64,000 nt of DNA from JAEUPI01 sp044222685 (GCA_044222685.1 JBGAMU010000006.1:1-64000), one strand, 5' to 3'. Counted from the first letter of the stretch, positions 26,337 to 37,142 are shown. Numbers and translations: made by a program. The notes: generated by a model not told the origin, from the sequence alone.

Positions 26337-26990
26337 GTGAGCAGCGTCGTCCTCGTCACCCGTGATCCTCAGCAGGCCCTGCAGTGGCGCGACCACCTGT
26401 CGGTCAACCGGCAGTACGAGGTGGTGGCGATCACCAATGCCGCGCGCTCGGCCCGCGCGCTGCTGCAGCAGCACCGGCCGCGCGTCGTCGTCTGCGAGCT
26501 GCGGCTACTCGACGGCACCGCGCTGGCGATGATCCAGTGGCTGGCCAATGAGCCCGACGCGACGCGCCCGACCATCGTCGTGGTGACCGCCGACCCGAAC
26601 GATCCGCTGCTGCGCGAGGCCACGCGATCGGGCGCCGACAACTTCTACATCAGCGGCCGCGAAGGCGACACGCTGGCAGCCTGCGTTCGGCGAACGCTAC
26701 TGGGCGAGTCGGCCCTGACGCCGGCGCTGGCGCAGGCCCTGCTCGATCACTTCGAGCGGCTGGCGCCGCGCTCGCGCGACTTCAATCCGATCGACGCCGC
26801 GCAAAGCCCGCTGCAGCTCGAACGCGACGAGCGCGAGCTGCTGGTCCGCGTGGCCGCCGGCGCCGGCATCGACGAGGTGGCCGAGCAGCGCAGCGTCCAC
26901 CCTCATGGCCTGGGTGTGCTGGCGCGGGCGATCTGGCGCAAGCTGCAGTGGGACCAGCGCGCCGGTTCGCTCTCGCTGCAGCTGGCCTGA
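26337..26990 (+). CDS. Degenerate response-regulator-like protein
   Basis: A 217-residue protein with an N-terminal receiver-like fold (about 1-120). The expected phosphoacceptor Asp is replaced by Glu in VVVCELRLLDG, the Thr of VVTADP is kept, and the Lys that normally follows the GAD segment is absent (GADNFYIS). The C-terminal third (QLERDERELLVRVAAGAGIDEVAE...) resembles the start of a LuxR-type helix-turn-helix but is divergent. It probably acts without phosphorylation, possibly locked in an active-like state by the Glu (inference). The start is GTG at 26337, within a longer open frame. It is neither paired with a kinase gene nor clearly in an operon with its upstream neighbour. Confidence 0.65.
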   Translation: MSSVVLVTRDPQQALQWRDHLSVNRQYEVVAITNAARSARALLQQHRPRVVVCELRLLDGTALAMIQWLANEPDATRPTIVVVTADPNDPLLREATRSGADNFYISGREGDTLAACVRRTLLGESALTPALAQALLDHFERLAPRSRDFNPIDAAQSPLQLERDERELLVRVAAGAGIDEVAEQRSVHPHGLGVLARAIWRKLQWDQRAGSLSLQLA

Positions 26991-27027
26991 CACCCGCCGC
27001 CGTGCGGGCGGCGCCCGCGCGCGGCGT

Positions 27028-27642
27028 TCAGCTCTTCGGCGGCAGGGTGTCGACGAAGCTCGGCCGCGTCGCGAGCTTGGCCGCGAGTCTGCCGAGATTG
27101 GGATAGTCGCCGCGCCAGTCGATCTCGGCAAAGCGGAAGTCGAGATAACCGAGCGCACAGCCGACCGCGATGTCGGACAGGCTGAAGTGATGCCCCGAGC
27201 ACCAGGCCTTCTCGCCCAGGCCCTGGCTCATCGCCTTCAACGCGGCCGCCACCCGGCTCATGTTGCGATCGATCCAGGCCTGCGAGCGATGGCCTTCGCG
27301 AGGGGCCCAGGTCTTCTCGAGGCGCGCGGCGATGCTGGCGTCGAGCACGCCGTCGGCCAGCGCCTCCCAGGTGCGCACCTCGGCGCGCTCGCGGCCGGTC
27401 GGCGGGATCAACCGCCCCACCGGCGACAGCGTGTCGACGTATTCGACGATCACACGCGAGTCGAACACCGCCTCGACACCCTCGACGACCAGGCACGGCA
27501 CCTTGCCGAGCGGGTTGGATTTCAGGATCGCGTCGTTGGACCAGACGTCTTCGAGCACCAGCTGGTAGTCGAGCTTCTTCTCGGCCATCACGATGCGCAC
27601 CTTGCGCACGTAGGGGCTGGTCAACGATCCGATCAGTTTCAT
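27028..27642 (-). CDS. Glutathione S-transferase family protein
   Basis: A 204-residue cytoplasmic protein with thioredoxin-like N-terminal domain (MKLIGSLTSPYVRKVRIVMAEK, then NPLGKVPCLV with the cis-Pro and DSRVIVEYVD with the glutathione-contacting Ser/Asp) and an all-helical C-terminal domain with the SLSDIAVGCALGYLDFR N-capping/hydrophobic-staple motif. Ser/Thr near residues 7-9 may be the catalytic hydroxyl. A TAGAAT -10 box lies 30 bases upstream of the ATG. It has its own promoter and is separate from the pyrimidine operon that ends 60 bases upstream. Substrate unknown. Confidence 0.9.
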   Translation of the reverse strand: MKLIGSLTSPYVRKVRIVMAEKKLDYQLVLEDVWSNDAILKSNPLGKVPCLVVEGVEAVFDSRVIVEYVDTLSPVGRLIPPTGRERAEVRTWEALADGVLDASIAARLEKTWAPREGHRSQAWIDRNMSRVAAALKAMSQGLGEKAWCSGHHFSLSDIAVGCALGYLDFRFAEIDWRGDYPNLGRLAAKLATRPSFVDTLPPKS

Positions 27643-27672
27643 TGGGTGTGGATGCGGTCCCTGATGCGGATC

Positions 27673-27678
27673 ATTCTA
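27673..27678 (-). promoter_or_regulatory. Candidate -10 box for the glutathione transferase gene
   Basis: TAGAAT on the minus strand, 30 bases before the ATG at 27642. Same hexamer as before argS, purB, lptA and amgK. Confidence 0.5.
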
Positions 27679-27702
27679 GCCAGCGGGGCGCTGCGACGAG
27701 GC

Positions 27703-28983
27703 TCAGTGCGCGCTCGTGAAATCCACTTGAGGGGGTCGACCCGGCAGCGCCAGCTGCGCGGTGGCAGGCAGACTTTGCGCGATGATCCGGCCGGCGCGCA
27801 CCACCGCGAGGCGCTGTGCACGCAGGCGGATCGCCTCGACGGGCGAGCGGGCCTGCAGCAGCACGCAGTCGGCGCGGCAACCGGGCTCGAGGCCGTAGCG
27901 CTCGAGGCCGAGGATGCGCGCCGCGTTCGTGGTCACCGCGTCGAAGCACCCCCGCATCTGGGTGGTCGAGGTGAGCTGGCCGACGTGCAGGCCCATTGCG
28001 GCCACTTCGAGCATGTCGCCCGAGCCGAGGGAATACCAGGGGTCCATCACGCAGTCGTGGCCGAACGCCACCGTGAGGCCGGCGGCCATCAACTCGGGCA
28101 CACGCGTCATGCCGCGGCGCTTGGGATAGGTATCGTGGCGGCCCTGGATGGTGATGTTGATCAGCGGGTTGGCCACCACGCCCAACCGAGCCTCGGCCAT
28201 CAGCGGGATCAGCTTGGACACGTAGTAGTTGTCCATCGAATGCATCGAGGTCAGGTGCGAGCCGGTGACCCGGCCGTGCAGCCCGAGGCGCTGCGTCTCG
28301 AAGGCGAGCGTCTCGACATGGCGCGACAGCGGATCGTCGGTCTCGTCGCAATGCATGTCGACGCGCAGGCCACGCTCGGCGGCCAGCTCGCACAGCAGCC
28401 GCACGCTGTGCGCACCGTCGCCCATGGTGCGCTCGAAGTGCGGAATGCCGCCGACCACGTCGACACCGAGGTCGAGCGCGCGCTTCAGGTTGTCGAGCGC
28501 GCCCGGCGAGCGCAGCACGCCGTCCTGCGGAAAGGCGACCAGCTGCAGGTCCAGATACGGGGCGACCCGGCGCTTCACCTGCAACAACGCCTCCACGGCG
28601 AGCAGCCGCTCGTCGCAGACGTCGACATGCGAGCGGATCGCGAGCAGCCCCTTGGCCACCGCCCAGTCGCAGTAACGCAGCGCGCGCTCGACGATCGCCT
28701 CCTGCGTCAGCTGTGGCTTCAGCTCGCCCCACAGCGCGATGCCCTCGAGCAGCGTGCCGCTCGCATTGACGCGCGGCAGTCCATAGCTGAGCGTGGCATC
28801 CATGTGGAAGTGCGCGTCGACAAATGGCGGCGCCACCAGCCAGCCCTGCGCATCGAGCACCTGCGCGCCTTCGGGCAGCGGCAGGTTCATGCCCACGTCG
28901 ACGAAACGGCCGTCGCGCGCGAGCAGATCGATGCCCGTGCGCCCATCGGGCAGCGTGGCATGGCGAATCAACAGCATCGTCAT
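27703..28983 (-). CDS. Cytosine deaminase-family amidohydrolase (CodA-like)
   Basis: Predicted metal-dependent deaminase of cytosine or a modified cytosine, feeding uracil or thymine to the neighbouring pathway. The 426-residue protein aligns over its length with E. coli CodA (427 residues): metal ligands in PFVDAHFHMD, the SHVDVCDERLLAVEALLQVK region, HCDETDD with the catalytic Glu, TSMHSMDNYYVSKL, QGRHDTYPKRRGMTRV and FGHDCVMDPWYSLG. The second residue of the GHDD motif of CodA (Asp314) is Cys here, which suggests a changed substrate pocket. The ATG at 28983 was chosen; upstream sequence is repeat B. It is last in the URC operon, 127 bases after upp. Confidence 0.86.
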   Translation of the reverse strand: MTMLLIRHATLPDGRTGIDLLARDGRFVDVGMNLPLPEGAQVLDAQGWLVAPPFVDAHFHMDATLSYGLPRVNASGTLLEGIALWGELKPQLTQEAIVERALRYCDWAVAKGLLAIRSHVDVCDERLLAVEALLQVKRRVAPYLDLQLVAFPQDGVLRSPGALDNLKRALDLGVDVVGGIPHFERTMGDGAHSVRLLCELAAERGLRVDMHCDETDDPLSRHVETLAFETQRLGLHGRVTGSHLTSMHSMDNYYVSKLIPLMAEARLGVVANPLINITIQGRHDTYPKRRGMTRVPELMAAGLTVAFGHDCVMDPWYSLGSGDMLEVAAMGLHVGQLTSTTQMRGCFDAVTTNAARILGLERYGLEPGCRADCVLLQARSPVEAIRLRAQRLAVVRAGRIIAQSLPATAQLALPGRPPQVDFTSAH

Positions 28984-29023
28984 GCGCAAGCGAGCCGAGC
29001 CGCACCGACCACCCCTGTGCACA

Positions 29024-29099
29024 CCGCGGATCCGGCTCCGCCGGTCCGCCGGTGTGGCCCCCTCGGGGGGAGGCGGCCGCCAGGCCGCTTCGGGGGGGA
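29024..29099 (+). repeat. Dispersed GC-rich multi-hairpin repeat, copy B
   Basis: Second copy of the repeat seen at 18819-18896: the shared CGGATCCGGCTCCGCCGGTC block, a C-run/TCG/G-run hairpin and GGCGGCC/GGCCGC arms. It occupies most of the 127-base gap between upp and the cytosine-deaminase-like gene inside what otherwise looks like one operon, so it may act on mRNA stability or partial termination. Confidence 0.78.
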
Positions 29100-29110
29100 C
29101 GTCATCTTCG

Positions 29111-29746
<636 letters not shown>

Positions 29747-29773
29747 TGAAGAAGACTCCTGCTCAAGGCGTGC

Positions 29774-31046
29774 TCAGAATACCGTGCCGTCGCTGACGAT
29801 CACCACCGGCGGCAACCCGCCCTCGCGGCATTCGGTGGCGATCTGCCGCCCCGCCGCCCAGGTGCCGCCCTCGAGCACCCGCGCCAGCGGCAGCCTCGCG
29901 GCGTCGACGCCGAGCGCCGTACGCACGAGCGGTGCCAGCTCGTCGAGCAGCGTCACGGTGAGTGCCCGCCATTCGATCGTCCATTCGTCGCCAGGCCGGT
30001 GCGCCTTGGTGGCGAAGGCGGGGTCGCGCGGCTGGATCACGCCGGCATCGAGCAGCAGCCCGCCGTTGCGGTATTCGGGCAGGCCGGTCAGCTCGTCCAG
30101 GCCGCTGACCTGCACACCCGCCCATTCGAACGGCTCGAGCAGCGAATAGGCCAGCCATTGCGACAGCTTGTGGAACGGCACCCAGCCGGCGTCGAGGCCC
30201 TCGCCGCCGGCATCGGCATGCGCCCAGGCGTCGCCGAGCGCCACGCCGTGCAGCTGCTGCCCGCTCGGCCAGATGGTGCTGAACGCCTCCAGCAGCGCGC
30301 CGAGGATGCGCCCGGCCGACACATGGTGCTGGTGCAGCGACGCGCGCGGCTGATGGTGGTGCAGGTCGGGCGCATGGCGGTGGTGCGTCAACGCATCGAA
30401 CAGGTGCCCGGGCTGGCCGAGCGCGGTGAAGGTCTGCGGCTGCGCCCGCAGCGCATCGGCCAGCCGGTGCAGCAGCACGACCCGGCCTTCGAGGCCGACC
30501 AGCGGGTTGTCCAGGCTGACCTGGAACGCCTCGGCCAGCGTGCGGCTGTCCAGCCGCGCCAGCGCGGCGGCATCGACGCGCAGCGGGTCGCCGACGTCCG
30601 ACGAGAAGCGGCCCGCCATGAAGGCGCGAAAACTGGCGACGGCCAGGCCCTCGGATCGGGCGAAGGTCCGGCCCGTCTCGCGTTCGCGATAACACCAGGC
30701 GCTGCCGGCGCCGGCGTCGAGCAGCACGCTGACCAGCGCCAGATCGATGCGCGCGCGCGCCACCGCCACGTGGCTGCGACCGGCCAGCCGCGCGTCGAGT
30801 TCGGCCTTGCGGTCGACCCCGCCGGCCTCGAAGTGCCGCCAGCGGCTGTGGTACGGAATCGCCAGATCGGGAAAGCGCGACCGCGTCAGCGTGGCGACGC
30901 GCTGCGCCACGGCGTCGAGCCGGGTGCGATCGAGCCGGAAGTGCAGCGACTCGCCGCGCGCCACGGCGTCGGTGATGCGGGCGCAGCGCTCGCGGATGGT
31001 CGCCGGCGCGCGCAGGCGTTGCACCGCGGCATGCAGCACCTGCGCG

Positions 31047-31054
<8 letters not shown>
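29774..31054 (-). CDS. URC4/Urg3-like protein (DUF1688), uracil catabolism
   Basis: Member of the DUF1688 family; the yeast member URC4 is genetically required for uracil degradation by the URC pathway, with an unknown reaction. The 426-residue protein contains the family's IPYHSRWRHFEAGG, RARIDLALVSVLLDAGAG, EGLAVASF, NPLVGLEGRVVLLHRL, VPFHKLSQWLAYSLLEP and GLPEYRNGGLLLD blocks and ends in EWRALTVTLLDELAPLVR and TEFREGG-like motifs (here TECREGG). A His-rich stretch (residues about 225-245: HHRHAPDLHHHQPRASLHQHH) may bind metal. It overlaps the URC1 stop by 8 bases and is followed by upp. This is a strong family call; the biochemistry is open. Confidence 0.9.
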
Positions 31055-32327
<1,273 letters not shown>

Positions 32328-32360
32328 CGTGAACCCTCGTCGGCCGTCATGCGCGGTTCC

Positions 32361-33302
32361 TCATCGTTCGCCCTTGCGCCATGGTTTCATCAAGGCCTGA
32401 GGATACGCTGCGCGCCGCGCCACGGCCACCAGCGCGACGATCGCCATCAGGTACGGCAGCATCAGGTAGAACTGGTACGGCACGTCGAGGCCGAACAGTC
32501 CCGAGCCGGCCTGCTGCAGGCGCAGCTGCAGCGCGTCGAAGAAGGCGAACAGCAGCGCGCCCAGCAGCGCCTTGCCCGGCCGCCACGAGGCGAACACGAC
32601 CAGCGCCACGCAGACCCAGCCCCGCCCGTTGACCATGTTGAAGTAGAACGCGTTGAACGCCGCCAGCGTGAGGAACGCCCCGGCCACGCCCATCAGCGCC
32701 GAGCCGGCGACGATGGCGCCGATGCGCAGACCGACGACGCTCAGGCCCTGGCCCTCGACCGATTGCGGGTTCTCGCCGACCATGCGCAGCGCCAGCCCGA
32801 GCGGCGTGCGATAGAGCAGCCAGGCCAGCGCCGGAACCAGCAGCAAGGCCAGCAGCGTGAGCGGCGTCTGCTGGTTCAACACCGGCAGCGGCAGCCAGCT
32901 GTTCATGTCGGCGAACGGCTGGATGGTCGGTGGGCTTTCCACCTTGGGAAAGCTCACGCGGTAGGCAAAACTCGCCAGACTGGTGGCCAGCAGCGTGATG
33001 CCCAGGCCCGCGACATGCTGGCTGAGCGCCAGGCTCACGGTGAGCCAGCCGTGCAGCAGGCCGAACACGGCGCCGGTCAACGCCGCGGCGGCCACACCGG
33101 TCCACAGTCCGGCGCCCTGGTACACCGCCAGCCAGCCGGCGAAGGCACCGGCGACCATGATGCCCTCGATGCCGAGGTTGAGCACGCCGGCGCGCTCGCA
33201 CAGCAGCACACCCAGCGTGCCGAGGATCAGCGGCGTCGCGATGCGCAGCACCGCCACCCAGAACGGCGCCGCGGCGAGCAGGTCGAGCGTCTCGGACAGC
33301 AT
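32361..33302 (-). CDS. ABC transporter permease, nucleoside (BMP-type) importer, second permease
   Basis: Inner-membrane permease of 313 residues of the branched-chain/nucleoside permease family (as in BmpC/NupQ). Visible features are about eight to nine hydrophobic helices, the LCERAGVLNLGIEGIMVAGA signature and GRGWVCVALVVFASWRPG. It pairs with the permease encoded at 33318-34379 (15 bases upstream) to form the heterodimeric channel. It is followed after 33 bases by URC1, which indicates that transport and catabolism are cotranscribed. The substrate is probably a nucleoside or pyrimidine base. Confidence 0.9.
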   Translation of the reverse strand: MLSETLDLLAAAPFWVAVLRIATPLILGTLGVLLCERAGVLNLGIEGIMVAGAFAGWLAVYQGAGLWTGVAAAALTGAVFGLLHGWLTVSLALSQHVAGLGITLLATSLASFAYRVSFPKVESPPTIQPFADMNSWLPLPVLNQQTPLTLLALLLVPALAWLLYRTPLGLALRMVGENPQSVEGQGLSVVGLRIGAIVAGSALMGVAGAFLTLAAFNAFYFNMVNGRGWVCVALVVFASWRPGKALLGALLFAFFDALQLRLQQAGSGLFGLDVPYQFYLMLPYLMAIVALVAVARRAAYPQALMKPWRKGER

Positions 33303-33317
33303 CGTGGACGACCCTTG

Positions 33318-34379
33318 CTAGCGCCAGCGCACGCGGTACTGCGCCAGCATCGACGCCACCAGCATCGTGATCAGCGAGACGGCGACGATGACGTCGGCAA
33401 TGTAGGTCGGCACCGTCACCGCACGGCTCATGCTGTCGGCGCCGACCAGCATGCCGGCGACGAAGATCGCCGCGACCACGACGCCGAGCGGGTTCAGCGC
33501 GGCGAGCATGGCGATCACGATGCCCGAGTAGCCGTAACCCGGCGACATGTCGAGCGTCACGTAGCCGGCGCGCCCGGCCACCTCGACCGCGCCCGCCAGC
33601 CCCGCCAACGCGCCCGACAACAAGGCGACCTGCCAGACCACCGAGCGCACCGGCATGCCGGCAAAGGCCGCCGCGCGCGGGTTGGCCCCCACCGCACGCA
33701 GGCGCAAGCCGAAGCTGGTGAAGCGCAGCGTCAGCGCGAGCACGAAAGCCAGCGCAGTGGCGATCAGCAGGCCGCTGTGCAGGCGGCTGCGCGGCACCAG
33801 CTTGCCCAGCTGCAGCGAGTCGGCGATCGCCACGCTCTGCGGCCAGCCGAGCGCGGTGGGATCCTTCATCGGCCCATCGAGCATGGCCGACACCAGCAGC
33901 AACACGATGAAGTTGAGCAGCAGCGTCGTCACCACCTCGTCGACGCCCAGGCGCGACTTCAGCAGCGCCGGCACCAGCAGCAGCAGCGCGCCGGCGGCGC
34001 AGGCCGCCGCGATCATCAGCACGAACAGCAGCGGCGCCGGCAATGGCCAGGCCGCGCCGCCATGCAGGCCGCCAACGGCCACCGCGGCCAGCGCGCCGGC
34101 GTAGAGCTGACCTTCGCCGCCGATGTTGTAAAGCCGCGCGCGAAACGCGACTGCCGCCGCCAGCCCGGTGAGGATCAGCGGTGTCGAGCGCGTCAAGGTC
34201 TCGGCCAGCGCGAAGCGCGAACCGAAGCCGCCCTGCAGCAGCAGCGCATAGGCGCGGCCGACCGGTGCGCCGGCCCAGGCCACCAGCAGCGAGGTCAGCG
34301 CCAGCGTCACCGCCAGCGCCAGCGCCGGCGCCGCCAGCCACAGCCAGGCCGGCGTGTGGCTGCGCGCCTCAAGCCGCAT
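33318..34379 (-). CDS. ABC transporter permease, nucleoside (BMP-type) importer, first permease
   Basis: Permease of 353 residues of the BmpB/NupP type, with an N-terminal helix (residues about 10-30), and a block of further helices containing RLYNIGGEGQLYAGAL and GYGYSGIVIAMLAALNPLGV, both typical for this subfamily. The ATG at 34379 overlaps the ATPase stop by 11 bases; a longer frame upstream is a shadow of the ATPase gene. Neighbouring permease, ATPase and binding protein complete the importer. Confidence 0.9.
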   Translation of the reverse strand: MRLEARSHTPAWLWLAAPALALAVTLALTSLLVAWAGAPVGRAYALLLQGGFGSRFALAETLTRSTPLILTGLAAAVAFRARLYNIGGEGQLYAGALAAVAVGGLHGGAAWPLPAPLLFVLMIAAACAAGALLLLVPALLKSRLGVDEVVTTLLLNFIVLLLVSAMLDGPMKDPTALGWPQSVAIADSLQLGKLVPRSRLHSGLLIATALAFVLALTLRFTSFGLRLRAVGANPRAAAFAGMPVRSVVWQVALLSGALAGLAGAVEVAGRAGYVTLDMSPGYGYSGIVIAMLAALNPLGVVVAAIFVAGMLVGADSMSRAVTVPTYIADVIVAVSLITMLVASMLAQYRVRWR

Positions 34380-35967
34380 GGGCTGCGGCCGGGCGCTGCG
34401 CCGCGTCGGACGGCAGCCCGGCCATCGCCGCACCCAGCGCGGCCAGGCTCCAGGCCTCGCGCGGCCGCGCCTCGGTGAGCCGGCCGCGCGACATGACGGC
34501 GATGCGATCGGCCAGCGTCAGGATCTCGTCGAGGTCCTCGCTGATCAGCAGCACCGCGGCGCCGCGCGTGCAGGCCTCGAGCAGCCGGCGATGCAGCTCG
34601 GCGACTGCGCCGACGTCCAGGCCCCAGGTCGGCTGATGCGCGACGATCAGCTCGGGTCCGTGATCGCGATAACGCACACCGGAGAGCGTGCGGCCGAGGA
34701 TCAGCTTCTGCAGGTTGCCGCCCGACAGCGTGCGTGCCGGCGCGTCGAGGCCGAGCGCGCCGGCACCACGTACGTCGTACTGCTCGACCAGCCGGCGCGC
34801 ATGCTCGCGCGCCTTGCCGGTGCGCAGCACGCCGAAGCGCGCGAAACGCCGGCTGCCCAGGCGCTCGAGCACGGCGTTCTCCCACAACGTGAGCTCGCCG
34901 ATCGAGCCGACCGCCTGCCGGTCCTCGGGGATTCGCGCGACGCCGGCATCGACCCAGGCACGCGGCCGCGCCGGCAGCGCGCGGCCTAGCACCTGCAGGC
35001 TGCCGCGCTCCAGCGGCAGCAGGCCGCACAGCAGGTCGGCCAGCGTGCGCTGCCCGTTGCCGGCGACGCCGGCTATCGCCAGCACCTCACCGGCGTGCAG
35101 GCTCAGGCTCACGTCGACCAGCGCCGGGCTGCGACCGGCCCCGCGCACACCGACACCCTGCAGCGACAGCACCACGCGGGCGGCGCGCTGGCTGACGTCG
35201 ACGTCCAGATCGAGATCGTTCGGCCGCGCCACCGGTGGCACCGTCCGCCCGACCATCGCCTCGGCGAGCTGCGCCTTGTCGACCTCGGCGGCGCGGTGCT
35301 GCGAGACCAGGCGGCCGGCACGCAGCACCGCGATGCGGTCGCTCACCGCCACCACCTCGTCGAGCTTGTGGCTGATGAAGACGATGGCCATGCCCTCGAC
35401 CACCATCTGGCGCAGCGTGGCGAACAGCGACTGCGACTCCTGCGGCGTCAGCACCGCGGTCGGTTCGTCGAGGATCAGGATGCGCGCGCCGCGTGTCAGT
35501 GCCTTCAGGATCTCCACGCGCTGGCGCTCGCCCACCGACAGATCGCCGACGCGCGCGTCGGGGTCTACGCCCAAGCCGAAGCGCCGGGCGGTGTCGACCA
35601 GCCGCGCGCGCGCCGCGCCGCGGCGCGAGAACGGCTGCCACAGCGGCTCGGTGCCGAGCAGCACGTTGTCGAGCACGCTCAGGTTGTCGGCCAGCGTGAA
35701 GTGCTGGTGCACCATGCCGATGCCGGCGGCCAGCGCCGCCTTCGGCTGGCCCGGCGGCAGCAGGTGGCCGTCGACCTGCACGGTGCCGGCATCGGCGACG
35801 TAGTGGCCGAACAGGATCGACACCAGCGTGCTCTTGCCGGCGCCGTTCTCGCCCAGCAGCGCCAGCACCTCGCCCGCCTGCAGTTCGAGCGAGATGCCGT
35901 CGTTGGCCACCAGGTCGCCGAAGCGCTTGGTGATGCCGGCCAGCGTCAGGCGCGGCGCGGCGGTCAC
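34369..35967 (-). CDS. ABC transporter ATP-binding protein with two ABC domains, nucleoside importer
   Basis: Double ATPase of 532 residues (NupO/RbsA-like). First domain: Walker A GENGAGKST, signature LSVGERQRVEI, Walker B ILILDEPTAVL. Second domain: the Walker A is degenerate (GVAGNGQRTL) and Walker B reads ELIVAHQPTWGLD, with signature SGGNLQKLILGRTL; this asymmetry is normal for the family. The start is GTG at 35967, overlapping the binding-protein stop region by one base or less. It energises the two permeases that follow. Confidence 0.92.
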   Translation of the reverse strand: MTAAPRLTLAGITKRFGDLVANDGISLELQAGEVLALLGENGAGKSTLVSILFGHYVADAGTVQVDGHLLPPGQPKAALAAGIGMVHQHFTLADNLSVLDNVLLGTEPLWQPFSRRGAARARLVDTARRFGLGVDPDARVGDLSVGERQRVEILKALTRGARILILDEPTAVLTPQESQSLFATLRQMVVEGMAIVFISHKLDEVVAVSDRIAVLRAGRLVSQHRAAEVDKAQLAEAMVGRTVPPVARPNDLDLDVDVSQRAARVVLSLQGVGVRGAGRSPALVDVSLSLHAGEVLAIAGVAGNGQRTLADLLCGLLPLERGSLQVLGRALPARPRAWVDAGVARIPEDRQAVGSIGELTLWENAVLERLGSRRFARFGVLRTGKAREHARRLVEQYDVRGAGALGLDAPARTLSGGNLQKLILGRTLSGVRYRDHGPELIVAHQPTWGLDVGAVAELHRRLLEACTRGAAVLLISEDLDEILTLADRIAVMSRGRLTEARPREAWSLAALGAAMAGLPSDAAQRPAAAHAA

Positions 35968-35968
35968 G

Positions 35969-36964
35969 TCACTTCGCAGTGCCCTTGGGCTGCGCGTCGT
36001 CGACCTTCACGCTGAACTTGCCTTCGAGGATCGCCTTCTCCTTGGCGCGCACCTTGGCCACCAGGTCGGCCGGGATCTTCTTCTCGAAGCTGCCGAGCGG
36101 GCTCAGCTCGCTGCCCTTGACCTTCATGTGCGAGTAGTGCCCGTAGTCCTCGGCCTTGAAGGCGCCGGCCTTCACCGCCTTCAGCGCGGCGTCGATCGTC
36201 GGCTCCATGTTCCACAGCGCGCTGGCGACCACCGTGTCGGGGTACTTGTCCTGCGTGTTGATCACGTTGCCGATGGCGAGCTTGCCCTTCTCCTTGGCGG
36301 CGTCGCTGACGCCGAAGCGCTCGGCGTACAGCACGTCGGCGCCCTTGTCGATCATCGCGAAGGCGGCTTCCTTGGCCTTCGGCGGGTCGAACCAGCTGTT
36401 GATGAAGCTGACCGTGAACTCGACCTTCGGGTTGACTTCCTTGGCGCCGGCCATGAAGGCGTTCATCAGCCGGTTGACCTCGGGAATCGGGTAGCCGCCC
36501 ACCATGCCGATCTTGTTGCTCTTGGTCATGCCGCCGGCGATCATGCCGGTCAGGTAGCTCGGCTCCTGGATGTAGTTGTCGAAGACGCCGAAGTTGGGCG
36601 CCTGCGGCTTGCCCGAGCTGCCCATCAGGAACGAGACCTTGGGGTAGTCCTTGGCCACCTTGCGCGCGGCCGCCTCGACGGCGAACGACTCGCCGACGAT
36701 GAAGGTGTTGCCCTTCTCGGCGTACTCGCGCATCACGCGTTCGTAGTCGGCATTGGCCACGTTCTCGCTGAACACGTAGTCGATCTCGCCGCGCGCCACC
36801 GCGGCCTTCAGCGCCTTGTCGATGCGGCTGACCCATTGCTGCTCGACCGGCACGGTGTAGATCGCGGCGACCTTGATCTTGCCCTGCGCCCAGGCCGGCG
36901 CGGCGACGGCGAGGCAGGTGGCGGCGAGGGCGGCGGCCAGCAGCTGGCGGCGGATGTTCGGCAT
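35969..36964 (-). CDS. BMP family ABC transporter substrate-binding protein
   Basis: Periplasmic binding protein of the basic-membrane-protein (PnrA/BmpA) family, which bind nucleosides and related compounds. The 331-residue precursor has a cleavable signal peptide ending in APAWAQ (residue about 26), without a lipobox Cys, so it should be a soluble periplasmic protein. Family blocks visible are VSFLMGSSGK, NYIQEPSYLTGMIAGGMTKSNKIGMVGGYPIPEVNRLMNAF and INSWFDPPKAKEAAFAMIDKGADVLY. GGAGAA lies 6 bases before the ATG at 36964. First gene of the transporter-URC operon, behind the promoter at 37007-37036. Confidence 0.92.
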   Translation of the reverse strand: MPNIRRQLLAAALAATCLAVAAPAWAQGKIKVAAIYTVPVEQQWVSRIDKALKAAVARGEIDYVFSENVANADYERVMREYAEKGNTFIVGESFAVEAAARKVAKDYPKVSFLMGSSGKPQAPNFGVFDNYIQEPSYLTGMIAGGMTKSNKIGMVGGYPIPEVNRLMNAFMAGAKEVNPKVEFTVSFINSWFDPPKAKEAAFAMIDKGADVLYAERFGVSDAAKEKGKLAIGNVINTQDKYPDTVVASALWNMEPTIDAALKAVKAGAFKAEDYGHYSHMKVKGSELSPLGSFEKKIPADLVAKVRAKEKAILEGKFSVKVDDAQPKGTAK

Positions 36965-37006
36965 GGGTTCTCCTGGTGCGAAAAGGTGGCGTGCTTGCGG
37001 TGCAGC

Positions 37007-37036
37007 ATTAAGCAAGAAGCGCTCCAAAGCCGTCAA
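37007..37036 (-). promoter_or_regulatory. Promoter of the transporter-URC operon
   Basis: On the minus strand TTGACG (37036-37031), an 18-base spacer and CTTAAT (37012-37007), about 42 bases before the BMP start codon. A good housekeeping-type candidate. It is about 55 bases from the PpsR-like site of divergent bchE. Confidence 0.5.
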
Positions 37037-37090
37037 TCCGGATCGTTGGCAGGACGTCGCGTGGGCGCGTCGGGTTTTCTCGGGTCGATG

Positions 37091-37108
37091 TGTCATTCGT
37101 GATTGACA
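37091..37108. promoter_or_regulatory. PpsR/CrtJ-type operator at bchE, site 1, overlapping a TTGACA -35 box
   Basis: TGTC, ten bases, GACA: a perfect TGTN12ACA palindrome of the type bound by the photosynthesis repressor PpsR/CrtJ in purple bacteria. Its right half is part of TTGACA (37103-37108), a consensus -35 box oriented toward bchE. A -10 box is not clear; TCAGAT (37127-37132) at 18 bases is the best candidate. Binding here would block the promoter in the presence of oxygen. Confidence 0.7.
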
Positions 37109-37124
37109 CAACGCAAGCGCAAAG

Positions 37125-37142
37125 TGTCAGATAAACCTTACG
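37125..37142. promoter_or_regulatory. Possible second PpsR/CrtJ-type site at bchE
   Basis: TGT, twelve bases, ACG: one mismatch from TGTN12ACA, 34 bases centre-to-centre from the first site. Tandem sites over the -35 and -10 regions are the known arrangement for this repressor. Weaker than site 1. Confidence 0.4.

Noticed and set aside
37104..37117. FNR-like site TTGAC-N4-CGCAA upstream of bchE
   Set aside because: Only a poor match in the right half (CGCAA against ATCAA); it may be chance overlap with the -35 box and PpsR-type site.
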